The notes under the pieces: generated by a model
What the model was told of the DNA's origin: nothing
Seen by the model: the letters and a program-made list of their open reading frames with translations, nothing else
Database searches by the model: none
DNA from: Flavobacteriales bacterium
Lineage (GTDB): Bacteria; Bacteroidota; Bacteroidia; Flavobacteriales; Schleiferiaceae
Length of the DNA: 64,000 bases
Assembly: GCA_017795025.1 (NCBI GenBank)
Contig: CP051243.1
Span: 3,372,897-3,436,896, forward strand
Direction of reading: 5' to 3'
Shown here: positions 9,046 through 15,401 of the stretch, piece by piece
Numbering within the stretch: the first letter of the stretch is position 1
How the letters are laid out: each line of letters starts with the position of its first letter
Made by a program: the position numbers and the translations under genes

Positions 9046-10557
9046 GCGGTTTCTTGTGTCGGCTCCGGTAGTTCCCAAAATGATGTTTTGGTTAGCTCGA
9101 CTCCCAAACTCTCTTTCATTGGGATCGTTGTTAGGATCAATGGTTCCAGGGCCACCATAGGCTCGGAAGTATAACTCTTGTTTCCAGTCGGGACTGTTGA
9201 TTTCGCCTATCGCTGTAGAGTGGATAAGCTTGAATATTCGGGTGGAAGGTTCGAACTCACCGAAGATAAAAATGCGGTTGTTTTGCGGTACGGTGAAAGG
9301 GGTTACAATATTGTCGTATTGCCAAATGATGTAGGGAGGCATATTAGGTTCCATGTCGCGACGCTCCACCTGACTAGGTTCACCGTACATCAGCCATACT
9401 CGACCGCGGTCGCTTTTATAGCCTTGACTTAGCCCTGAGGTAAACAGCTTATTGGCAATGCGCACTTGTTTGTGATATTCGCGCCAGGTCTCTTCGGCAG
9501 CGAGGGGTTTGCGGTTGTACCAAAAAGCGTAGAAATATTTCTTTAGCTGCTCTTCGTCTGCAGCCGCTAGTAGGTTTTCCTGCATGTCTTGCTCTCGTTC
9601 CGAAGAAATGGGGTAGAGGTAATCGACATATTTCACCATTGTATCGAGGTTACCCAATCGATCTACCCAGGTTCCTGCTACAGCTTGATTTTCGAAGCTC
9701 CCATCGAGGAGTTCGCCGTCATCATTACGGCGGTAAAAAAAGTTCTCGTGACTGATAACGGATTCCCCCTTGGCGTTTAGCGCTTCTACTACTAAGAGGT
9801 AATTTCCAGTTGGAAGTTCACTGATATCTATTTGCCCTAGGATGGGGTTTACAATGGCGGCATTGGCCCGTTGAAATCCACCGAATTGCGTGAGGGCTTT
9901 ACCGGTTGATTCGTCCTTTAAGTAATATTTGACCAGAAACTTACTATCCTTTCCCAGCGCTTGATCGAGGTTATAGAGCTCATTGTAGAAGGCTAAGCGT
10001 TGTAAGGATTGCGGCATAAAGGGAGTGCCGGTACTTATGATGGGGTACATTTCAAACCCTGAGCGCTGATAAGCCGCATTGGAATTTCCTTGGGCAGGTT
10101 TAAAATCTTCCAGATAGACTACTTGAGAATGGTCGGCGAAATTTTGGGTGATGGTAAGTTGCAAGGGGCGGTCGATGTGATAGGCTTCGGCAGTATCATT
10201 GATGTCAACGATATCCATGGTCATTCGGTATTTGCCCTTGGCTAAGAGGAAGCGATGCTGATGGTAGAGTAGTTCAGAGAGCTCGGCGGTATCGCTATAA
10301 TTTGGGCTGAGGATGCGAAATCGATCGGCACTCATGACCTCTGTGCCGCGATAAACGGCAAGGGTGACTTCCAATCCGCCGGTGAATCCTTCTGCTGTTT
10401 TTAGATAATCTAAACTGTTGCTGCTGATGCCAAAATTTATCTCAATGTAATTTTCTCGTTCACCGGTAAGGAACTCATTAAGAGAGATATATAGGTTGGT
10501 GGTTTTTGCTAAAACCAAGCTAGGACTAAGAATTAAAAGGAAAAGTAAACGCCGCAT
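9043..10557 (-). CDS. GWxTD domain-containing exported protein
   Basis: A 504-residue protein with a cleavable signal peptide MRRLLFLLILSPSLVLA. The C-terminal third has the features of the GWxTD domain common in Bacteroidota: FYAFWYNRKP, an RIANKLF segment, then GRVWLMYGEPSQVE, IIWQYDN and IFIFGEF. The N-terminal region looks like beta-sandwich repeats. The molecular role is not established. It is first in an operon with a lipid acyltransferase and a glycosyltransferase, which suggests an envelope role. Transcription runs away from tRNA-Ser. Confidence 0.85.
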   Translation of the reverse strand: MRRLLFLLILSPSLVLAKTTNLYISLNEFLTGERENYIEINFGISSNSLDYLKTAEGFTGGLEVTLAVYRGTEVMSADRFRILSPNYSDTAELSELLYHQHRFLLAKGKYRMTMDIVDINDTAEAYHIDRPLQLTITQNFADHSQVVYLEDFKPAQGNSNAAYQRSGFEMYPIISTGTPFMPQSLQRLAFYNELYNLDQALGKDSKFLVKYYLKDESTGKALTQFGGFQRANAAIVNPILGQIDISELPTGNYLLVVEALNAKGESVISHENFFYRRNDDGELLDGSFENQAVAGTWVDRLGNLDTMVKYVDYLYPISSEREQDMQENLLAAADEEQLKKYFYAFWYNRKPLAAEETWREYHKQVRIANKLFTSGLSQGYKSDRGRVWLMYGEPSQVERRDMEPNMPPYIIWQYDNIVTPFTVPQNNRIFIFGEFEPSTRIFKLIHSTAIGEINSPDWKQELYFRAYGGPGTIDPNNDPNEREFGSRANQNIILGTTGADTRNR

Positions 10558-10614
10558 ACTCTATGTTTTATAGAATCATCTACGAAGATAGACGGAAAAA
10601 GCAGCAAAAGGTTG

Positions 10615-10644
10615 TTTGCTGGGCTTAAAAATATTTTACATTTG
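10615..10644 (+). promoter_or_regulatory. Consensus Bacteroidota promoter of tRNA-Ser
   Basis: TTTG (10615-10618), an 18-bp spacer and TACATTTG (10637-10644) match the TTTG-N18-TAnnTTTG consensus without mismatch. The expected start, near 10650, leaves about 35 nt of 5' leader before the mature tRNA. It is the clearest promoter in the window and a reference for the others. Confidence 0.85.
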
Positions 10645-10685
10645 CAGCCCGAAATAAAAAATAGCGCCGCTAATTTTTGTTTCAT

Positions 10686-10770
10686 GGAGAGATGGCAGAG
10701 TGGTCGAATGCGGTGGTCTTGAAAACCATTGAGGGTCACACCTCCGGGGGTTCGAATCCCTCTCTCTCCG
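10686..10770 (+). tRNA. tRNA-Ser, anticodon UGA
   Basis: The acceptor arms GGAGAGA and TCTCTCC pair perfectly, with G73 as discriminator. The anticodon loop CTTGAAA places UGA at 10720-10722 in a TGGT/ACCA stem, the variable arm is long (class II tRNA), and the T loop is TTCGAAT. CCA is not encoded. The size, 85 nt, is normal for tRNA-Ser. It has its own consensus promoter and its own terminator, so it is a single-gene unit. Confidence 0.97.
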
Positions 10771-10774
10771 CAAG

Positions 10775-10808
10775 AATCCCGCACAGCGTAAGCTGATGCG
10801 GGATTTTT
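10775..10808 (+). terminator. Terminator of tRNA-Ser
   Basis: AATCCCGCA pairs with TGCGGGATT, with an inner CAGC-GTAA-GCTG stem carrying a GNRA-like tetraloop, followed by TTTTT. The T tract is also the left arm of a second 16-bp perfect inverted repeat (10804-10819 with 10843-10858) that runs into the first 143-bp repeat. Confidence 0.9.
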
Positions 10809-10815
10809 ATATGCA

Positions 10816-11101
10816 CCCCGACTCTGAGCGCAGCACAAGGGAGGGGTGCATATAAAAATACCAAGGCATTGAGCGTAGCGAGATGTTGGGATTCTTGGTG
10901 ACGGTATCCCCTTAGGGTTCAGCGACTGAAAGGAGCTAATCCCTTACCTAAGTAAATACCCCGACTCTGAGCGCAGCACAAGGGAGGGGTGCATATAAAA
11001 ATACCAAGGCATTGAGCGTAGCGAGATGTTGGGATTCTTGGTGACGGTATCCCCTTAGGGTTCAGCGACTGAAAGGAGCTAATCCCTTACCTAAGTAAAT
11101 A
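10816..11101. repeat. Two identical 143-bp tandem repeats (family A)
   Basis: Bases 10816-10958 and 10959-11101 are identical over 143 bp by direct reading. Each unit holds several short inverted repeats: ACCAAG with CTTGGT, GGGAT with ATCCC, and TTCAG-CGA-CTGAA. No open reading frame is evident. Two diverged relatives follow at 11102 and 11489. The unit is noncoding and lies just behind the tRNA terminator. Confidence 0.93.
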
Positions 11102-11230
11102 CCTCAATTATGAGCGCAGCTCAAGGGAGGGGTGTATAAAAAAATGCCAGGGCATTGAGCGTAGCGAGATGTCGGGATTCTTGAAGATGGTACCTCTTTA
11201 GGGCTCGGCGACCGGAGGGAGCCAATCTCT
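11102..11230. repeat. Diverged third copy of repeat family A
   Basis: It aligns along most of the 143-bp unit (shared blocks GAGCGCAGC, AAGGGAGGGGTG, GGCATTGAGCGTAGCGAGAT, GGGATTCTTG), with scattered substitutions. The small hairpin TTCAG/CTGAA of copies 1 and 2 becomes TCGG/CCGG here, a paired change. The end of the unit is replaced by CT-rich sequence that merges with a tRNA 3'-end match. Confidence 0.8.
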
Positions 11231-11237
11231 CTCTCTA

Positions 11238-11250
11238 CCTCTCTCTCCGC
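11238..11250 (+). other. 13-bp duplicate of the tRNA-Ser 3' end
   Basis: CCTCTCTCTCCGC is identical to 10759-10771, the last bases of the tRNA acceptor arm plus one base. Together the two copies bracket the three full family A repeats. This is what a short att-like duplication or an illegitimate tandem duplication at a tRNA would leave. The match is short and low in complexity, so chance is possible. Confidence 0.35.
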
Positions 11251-11309
11251 CTTTGCTTGCTGAAGCAAGCTACGGCGGACAAGGTCCGAGGTAGCAGCGA
11301 AAGCAATGC
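11249..11309 (+). repeat. Two-hairpin repeat, family B, copy 1
   Basis: It contains hairpin 1, GCTTGC-TGAA-GCAAGC (11255-11270), and hairpin 2, CGGAC-AAG-GTCCG (11276-11288), then GCGAAAGC-type sequence. A second copy with the same spacing lies at 11380. A terminator follows at 11322. It is noncoding. Confidence 0.7.
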
Positions 11310-11321
11310 TAACTTTTAAAG

Positions 11322-11350
11322 ATCCTCATCATTTTTGGTGGGGATTTTTT
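11322..11350 (+). terminator. Terminator-like hairpin after repeat B copy 1
   Basis: ATCCTCATCA pairs with TGGTGGGGAT (two G-T pairs) around TTTT and is followed by TTTTTTA. Its only upstream elements are the repeats, which suggests that the repeat region is, or was, transcribed rightwards. Confidence 0.6.
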
Positions 11351-11379
11351 ATTCCATTAATAAATGGGTCTGGGCTCAG

Positions 11380-11440
11380 AGCTTTGCTCGTTGTAGCGAG
11401 CTTCGGCGGACCATGTCCGTCAAGGTTGCGAAAGCGACAG
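11380..11440 (+). repeat. Two-hairpin repeat, family B, copy 2
   Basis: It aligns base for base with copy 1 through the shared TTGCT, TAGC and CGGCGGAC blocks. Hairpin 1 is GCTCGT-TGTA-GCGAGC (11386-11401) and hairpin 2 is CGGAC-CAT-GTCCG (11407-11419). Relative to copy 1, one T-A pair has become C-G and one C-G pair has become T-G, so the pairing is kept while the sequence changes. Confidence 0.7.
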
Positions 11441-11449
11441 GAAACAGAA

Positions 11450-11480
11450 AAGCCCATGCTTAATTGCAGGGGCTTTTTTT
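11450..11480 (+). terminator. Terminator-like hairpin after repeat B copy 2
   Basis: AAGCCC/GGGCTT with an inner TGC/GCA pairing around TTAATT is followed by TTTTTTT. As with copy 1, a terminator directly follows a family B element. Confidence 0.65.
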
Positions 11481-11488
11481 GTTAAAAC

Positions 11489-11562
11489 ATGTCAGGATTC
11501 TTGGTGCCGGCTCCCCTTTAAGGTTCAGCAACTGAAAGGAGCCAATCCTTTACCTAAGTAAA
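11489..11562. repeat. Partial fourth copy of repeat family A
   Basis: It matches the right half of the 143-bp unit (GGATTCTTGGTG, TTCAGCAACTGAAAGGAGC, TTACCTAAGTAAA), with several substitutions. The TTCAG-CAA-CTGAA hairpin is preserved. From 11563 to 11665 I see no further repeat or gene. Confidence 0.8.
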
Positions 11563-11665
11563 AACTACTTTAAACTTTTCCGCTAAAATTGTTGGTAGCA
11601 ATGGATGATTAATGCTAATTATGCTTTACTGATTTTAGTCGACAGCCTCAGCTTTCCAATTCTTT

Positions 11666-12610
11666 TTACAGAAGCTCTAGTTTTTCACATCGCACTGCCA
11701 TGACCTCCTTATAAGCCACTTTCATTTCCACCGACAAGAAGGACTGATCTATCCAATGCGATGCTTTAGACTGGTTTTTTAGCATTCGTTTGAAGGTGCC
11801 CTTTATCTGTTTGGGGCTGAGGCCTAATCCTTCCCCCAATTGCTCAAAATGTTCCCGCTTTAATTTCTTTTTCTTTCCACTTAGATTCAAGGCAAGCTCT
11901 TCCTTATCTTCAGGGAAAACGATGGCGACATTCAACAAATCATAAGCAGGAGCCAATCCCCAACCAGCCGGAGTTTCTATCATGGAGAAGTTCTTGAGGT
12001 GCATATCGTTATTGCCTACCAGAAAAGAAAATACGGCCAGGTCAAAGAAATAGGTCTTGTCCAGCAAAGTATTAGTCGAATATTCATCCAGGGCCTTACC
12101 CACTTTTTCCATGGAACTCTTGTACTTGTCAAAGGCCTCAGTAATCTGAAACATATCAAGCATGTGAACCTTTTCACTTGTTTCGGTGCGGTCGATACGC
12201 TTGGTTAGGTAGGATAGCTCTCCAGAGGCTAATCGAATTAAGGAAGAAGGTACCACAGGTATTCCGAAAGCTTCTGCCAATCGCATGGTGAGATGCTCAT
12301 TTTCTGGCATTTCCGGAAATCGGTTAGAAGGTGGTTTGAAAATGTAGTGTCCGCCTAATGCTCCCACTATGGTAAGTCTGGCATTTGGCTGATTAGTAGA
12401 TTTTGTCAACAGTGACATGGATAACTTGGGTTGAACACCTGGAACCGCCACGCTTCGCTCCACTACATTTATAGCAAGTTCCTCCATTTGATCCAATGTA
12501 TACTCTATTCGCGGGGGGATTGGTGTTCCGAAAAATTCTGAAGAGCACTTTTTATGAAAGTCTTTTTCCCCCTCTAGTGAATCATAGCAGTACAAGCATC
12601 TATTCTCCAT
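11666..12610 (-). CDS. HipT-like serine/threonine kinase toxin (HipA C-terminal domain)
   Basis: A 314-residue HipA-fold kinase lacking the N-subdomain 1 of classical HipA. It starts with a CxxC...H...C segment, CLYCYDSLEGEKDFHKKC (residues 5-22). The Gly-rich loop region RSVAVPGVQPKLS is at 52-64, the ATP-binding Lys92 is in YIFKPP, the catalytic loop GNNDMHLKN has Asp202 and Asn207, and the metal-binding Asp224 is in AYDLLN. All key kinase residues are present, so it should be active. By family knowledge, HipA phosphorylates GltX and HipT phosphorylates TrpS. ATG codons at 12616 and 12634 are alternatives. It overlaps the hipS-like gene by 11 bp and is the third gene of a tripartite operon. 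Confidence 0.88.
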   Translation of the reverse strand: MENRCLYCYDSLEGEKDFHKKCSSEFFGTPIPPRIEYTLDQMEELAINVVERSVAVPGVQPKLSMSLLTKSTNQPNARLTIVGALGGHYIFKPPSNRFPEMPENEHLTMRLAEAFGIPVVPSSLIRLASGELSYLTKRIDRTETSEKVHMLDMFQITEAFDKYKSSMEKVGKALDEYSTNTLLDKTYFFDLAVFSFLVGNNDMHLKNFSMIETPAGWGLAPAYDLLNVAIVFPEDKEELALNLSGKKKKLKREHFEQLGEGLGLSPKQIKGTFKRMLKNQSKASHWIDQSFLSVEMKVAYKEVMAVRCEKLELL

Positions 12611-12935
12611 CGTCATTAAGTATTGGATCAACACTCACCGCGCCAATGCAGTTCTTACAGCAAGCCAGCAGCAAGCCCATGCGGTCATTCTTATTGATTT
12701 TCCAGCTTTTTGATGCGATATCCAGCAGCCAACCTTCTGGAATTAATCCTTCAAAAAAGGGGAAGAGTCTTTTATCTTTATAGGGTTCTAAAGTAACTGG
12801 CATGGTAAAGGTGATGAAGTCATTGGGATGCTGATCAACGTATCGTGCGTAGTATTGAAAGACATATTCTCCTTCATCGGTTTCCGATATGATACCCGCC
12901 AGTATACCCTTGTAGAGCACATTTCCCTGTCTCAT
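12600..12935 (-). CDS. HipS-like stand-alone HipA N-subdomain 1
   Basis: A 111-residue protein matching the N-terminal subdomain of HipA: VLYKGILAGIISETDEGEYVFQY near residue 6 and LFPFFEGLIPEGWLLDI near residue 56. In HipA this part is fused to the kinase; here it is a separate gene between the HTH protein and the kinase, as in the HipBST systems, where HipS is the antitoxin. Its ATG overlaps the hipB-like stop (ATGA), and its 3' end overlaps the kinase start. Neutralising activity is inferred from the arrangement. Confidence 0.85.
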   Translation of the reverse strand: MRQGNVLYKGILAGIISETDEGEYVFQYYARYVDQHPNDFITFTMPVTLEPYKDKRLFPFFEGLIPEGWLLDIASKSWKINKNDRMGLLLACCKNCIGAVSVDPILNDDGE

Positions 12936-13141
12936 TCAATTAGTTCTTTACTGTTCACAGGGGCCAGTTCATGGCCAAACATTTTGAGAATCAGGTTAAC
13001 CTTCTCCATATTGAGGTTGGTTTTTCCCTGTTCTATTTTGCGCAACACAGTAAGGGCTACTCCAGCTCGTTCGGCAAACTCCTCCTGAGTGAGATTAACT
13101 TCTTTTCTACGCTTCTTCACAAAATCGGCTAATCTTGTCAT
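12932..13141 (-). CDS. HipB-like XRE-family transcriptional regulator
   Basis: A 69-residue protein that is almost entirely a helix-turn-helix domain: TQEEFAERAGVALTVLRKIE at residues 18-37, typical of HipB/Cro-CI repressors. It is first in the hipB-hipS-hipT operon and probably represses it by binding the AT-rich region upstream. In classical HipBA, HipB also neutralises the kinase; in tripartite systems it chiefly boosts HipS. Confidence 0.88.
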   Translation of the reverse strand: MTRLADFVKKRRKEVNLTQEEFAERAGVALTVLRKIEQGKTNLNMEKVNLILKMFGHELAPVNSKELIE

Positions 13142-13155
13142 TATATGTTTAGGGA

Positions 13156-13203
13156 TATAATTTTATTCAAATGTACTAAACTATATGCGAAAAAATATAA
13201 TTT
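13156..13203 (-). promoter_or_regulatory. hipB-type operon promoter and likely operator
   Basis: On the minus strand, TACATTTG (13168-13175) is a perfect -7 box, about 26 nt before the hipB-like ATG. ATATAATTT occurs on the plus strand at 13156 and again at 13195, flanking the box with about 39 bp between starts. Such paired AT-rich half sites suit an autoregulating XRE dimer. No good -33 TTTG is visible. Confidence 0.45.
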
Positions 13204-13753
13204 ATATGATTGAAGCCTTTTTATATGTTAAAACGTATACTCCTTCTTATGGAGTGAAGCGTGTCACATGTCGAAATGAACCCTTGGAAAAATCAGTTCT
13301 CCCTTTGCGAACCACTTTTTTATCCTCTACAGTTCAGTATTTATTTTAGAGAACCAATGCTAGCCTCCACAATTCCACCATTCCACCAATCCCACCATTC
13401 CACCAATCCCACCATTCCACCAATCCCCCAATTCCCCACTGCACCAATCCCCCCTCCAAGCCATACTCATTTCGGAAGTATTTAAATTTAAGCCTATTAC
13501 GATGCTAGTTCTAACCGTTTACTCAGAGGACATTTTAAATAAGGAGTCCTGTGGTTTTTGGTGAAACAAAGCTTTAGACTTTATAAAGCCTTGTTTTGTA
13601 GGGGCTTGAGGAGGCTTGCACCTGCTTCCAAATTTCAAATCCTCGTGCTCCTTTAAAAACAGGCTAAGGTTAAAATGGGTTTCGAATAATAAGTGACTAG
13701 CTTCAGTCCACCTCAAAAAACCTAACTTCTAGGAAATTTAATCCTCCTTTCCT
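13204..13753. other. Gene-free stretch with a short tandem repeat
   Basis: Apart from the 17-bp tandem repeat at 13375-13425, I see nothing that supports a gene. A 65-codon minus-strand frame (13519-13716) has no recognisable domain, and a plus-strand frame at 13261-13485 is only a translation of the repeat. The hairpins here are weak. The stretch separates the toxin-antitoxin operon from the secreted-protein genes. Confidence 0.5.
13375..13425. repeat. Three exact copies of a 17-bp tandem repeat
   Basis: The unit CCACCATTCCACCAATC occurs three times without change (13375, 13392, 13409), flanked by degenerate copies up to about 13453. The plus strand lacks G throughout the array, giving strong strand asymmetry. 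Confidence 0.9.
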
Positions 13754-15145
13754 ATGAAGTTTTATTATTCTCTGCTTTTTGCCTGCTTGTTTTTTACTAG
13801 TGAAGCCACTCATCTAATGGGCGGCGACATTACGATTCTTGAACTACCTAATGGAGAGCATTTAGTGAACCTGGTTGCCTACCGCGATACGGTAGGTATC
13901 AACATGGCTTCCTATGCGACCTTCGAGTTTAAAGGGCCCAATGGCTTATCCTTTTCGCGCATTACAGCCTACGATTCGGTGATTTCGGGCACGGTTCTTC
14001 CCATGTACCCTTACGGCGTGGAAATCTATTTTTTTAGTGATACCGTAAGTTTTCCAACTGCGGGAGAATGGCATGTGTCCTGGAAAAACTGTTGCCGAAA
14101 CGGGGCTATTCAAAATCTAAGTGCCCCATTGTCAGAGAGCATGTATCTATCTACCAATATTGTTATTGATAGTGTGAGCTCCAATTCGACCCCTTTCTTT
14201 TTAGTTCCAGCCGCCATTTATTTACCCCTAAACACGCCGTGGCAGTATAATCCTCTGCCATTTGATCCTGATGGGGATTCTCTCGTTTGGTCTCTTGATA
14301 GTCCCTTAAATGATTCGGCCCTTTACTGCCTCGGCTATACTGCACCACCTAGTGCAGCCAATAATCCGCTAAGTTTAGACTCTGCCACTGGTACCATTTC
14401 CTGGACGGCCAATACTATTGGGCACTTTGTGATTTCCATTTTAGTGGAGCAGTATCGCAACGGCGTTTGGCTCGGGGAAATTAGACGGGATATGCAACTT
14501 ATCGTAGTGCCTGCAGGGCAAGGTTTTCCTTACTGGTCGGCGTTTAATGGTCAAGCACCTCGGGATACTATTAGCATAGATGTTCCTGCTAACAGTACCT
14601 TAAGCTTTGATATTGAAGCCAGTCATTCCGATACTAGTCAGCCATTGTATATGGATGCTTATAGTTCTTTATTGAGGAAAGGAGTATCCAACGCAAGCTT
14701 TAGCGTAAGTCCAACGGGAGTGCAAAATAGTATTAGGGGCAGCTTCAGTTTTAATCCAGACTCGAGGCATGCTGGAAAAAGATATATCGTGGTATTCAGA
14801 TGTAGCGACCAGTATTTTACCAATGATCAGGCTGTTACTATTAATGTTACATCAGGCATTGGTTTAGAAGACTTAGGGGCTGCAGAGCGTTTTGGCAATT
14901 GGCAACTTTATCCAAACCCAGCCAGGGACTTTATTAATCTGTCCTTTGTTTCGGAGGATCAAGAGAAACTCAATATTGAAATTCTCGATCTAGAGGGTCG
15001 AGTTCTAAATGCACTTGAGGCCGATGCGCATGCTGGAGTCAATTTATTGCAATTAGATCAGCCTGATTTACAAAGTGGAATTTACTTAGTTCAAGTTAAA
15101 GCCGAAGATGGATTGCTCTGGTCAACAAAGATGATTAAACAGTAA
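13754..15145 (+). CDS. Secreted protein with T9SS type A sorting domain
   Basis: A 463-residue protein with the signal peptide MKFYYSLLFACLFFTSEA, followed by THLMGGDITI, an N-terminus seen in many large Bacteroidota surface adhesins with PKD or gliding-type repeats. The middle carries beta-sandwich segments such as FDPDGDSLVWSL (cadherin-like). The C-terminus, WQLYPNPARDFINLSF...GIYLVQVKAEDG...MIKQ, is a type A sorting domain, so the protein should cross the outer membrane by type IX secretion and be released or anchored. A UUCG-loop terminator follows. The ligand is unknown; no enzyme motif is seen. Confidence 0.88.
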   Translation: MKFYYSLLFACLFFTSEATHLMGGDITILELPNGEHLVNLVAYRDTVGINMASYATFEFKGPNGLSFSRITAYDSVISGTVLPMYPYGVEIYFFSDTVSFPTAGEWHVSWKNCCRNGAIQNLSAPLSESMYLSTNIVIDSVSSNSTPFFLVPAAIYLPLNTPWQYNPLPFDPDGDSLVWSLDSPLNDSALYCLGYTAPPSAANNPLSLDSATGTISWTANTIGHFVISILVEQYRNGVWLGEIRRDMQLIVVPAGQGFPYWSAFNGQAPRDTISIDVPANSTLSFDIEASHSDTSQPLYMDAYSSLLRKGVSNASFSVSPTGVQNSIRGSFSFNPDSRHAGKRYIVVFRCSDQYFTNDQAVTINVTSGIGLEDLGAAERFGNWQLYPNPARDFINLSFVSEDQEKLNIEILDLEGRVLNALEADAHAGVNLLQLDQPDLQSGIYLVQVKAEDGLLWSTKMIKQ

Positions 15146-15166
15146 ATATTCAAAATATCCTAAGAG

Positions 15167-15192
15167 GCCCTCTTTCGAGAGGGCTTTTTTTT
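15167..15192 (+). terminator. Rho-independent terminator
   Basis: GCCCTCT-TTCG-AGAGGGC followed by eight T closes the T9SS protein gene. Confidence 0.92.
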
Positions 15193-15401
15193 GGCCTTAG
15201 AATTAGATTTACTGAGGCACAGGGAATTTAGTATAAGCACTAATCACTATCAAGGAGTTTGGTGCTACTATTGCCTTGATTAGGAGACCGATGATTTAAA
15301 TGGATTTAGAGGGTAGCTAGGAATTCCTTGCCTGATTTTTAGTGGATTGGGACTTTTAAAATTCCTAATTAATTGTACCTTAAAGCCAAAATTTCCCAAC
15401 C

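Noticed and set aside
10533-10838. 101-codon minus-strand frame covering the tRNA-Ser gene
   Set aside because: It is the antisense translation of the tRNA (the GERGIRTPGG... phrase is a well-known spurious product of tRNA-Ser loci).
10816-11562. Possible CRISPR array
   Set aside because: The units are 143 bp and adjacent with no unique spacers, and no cas genes are present.
13261-13485. 74-codon plus-strand frame rich in Pro, Thr and His
   Set aside because: It merely translates the 17-bp tandem repeat.
13519-13716. 65-codon minus-strand frame
   Set aside because: No domain, no signal, no convincing promoter, and it lies in a low-information gap; I could not support it as a gene.
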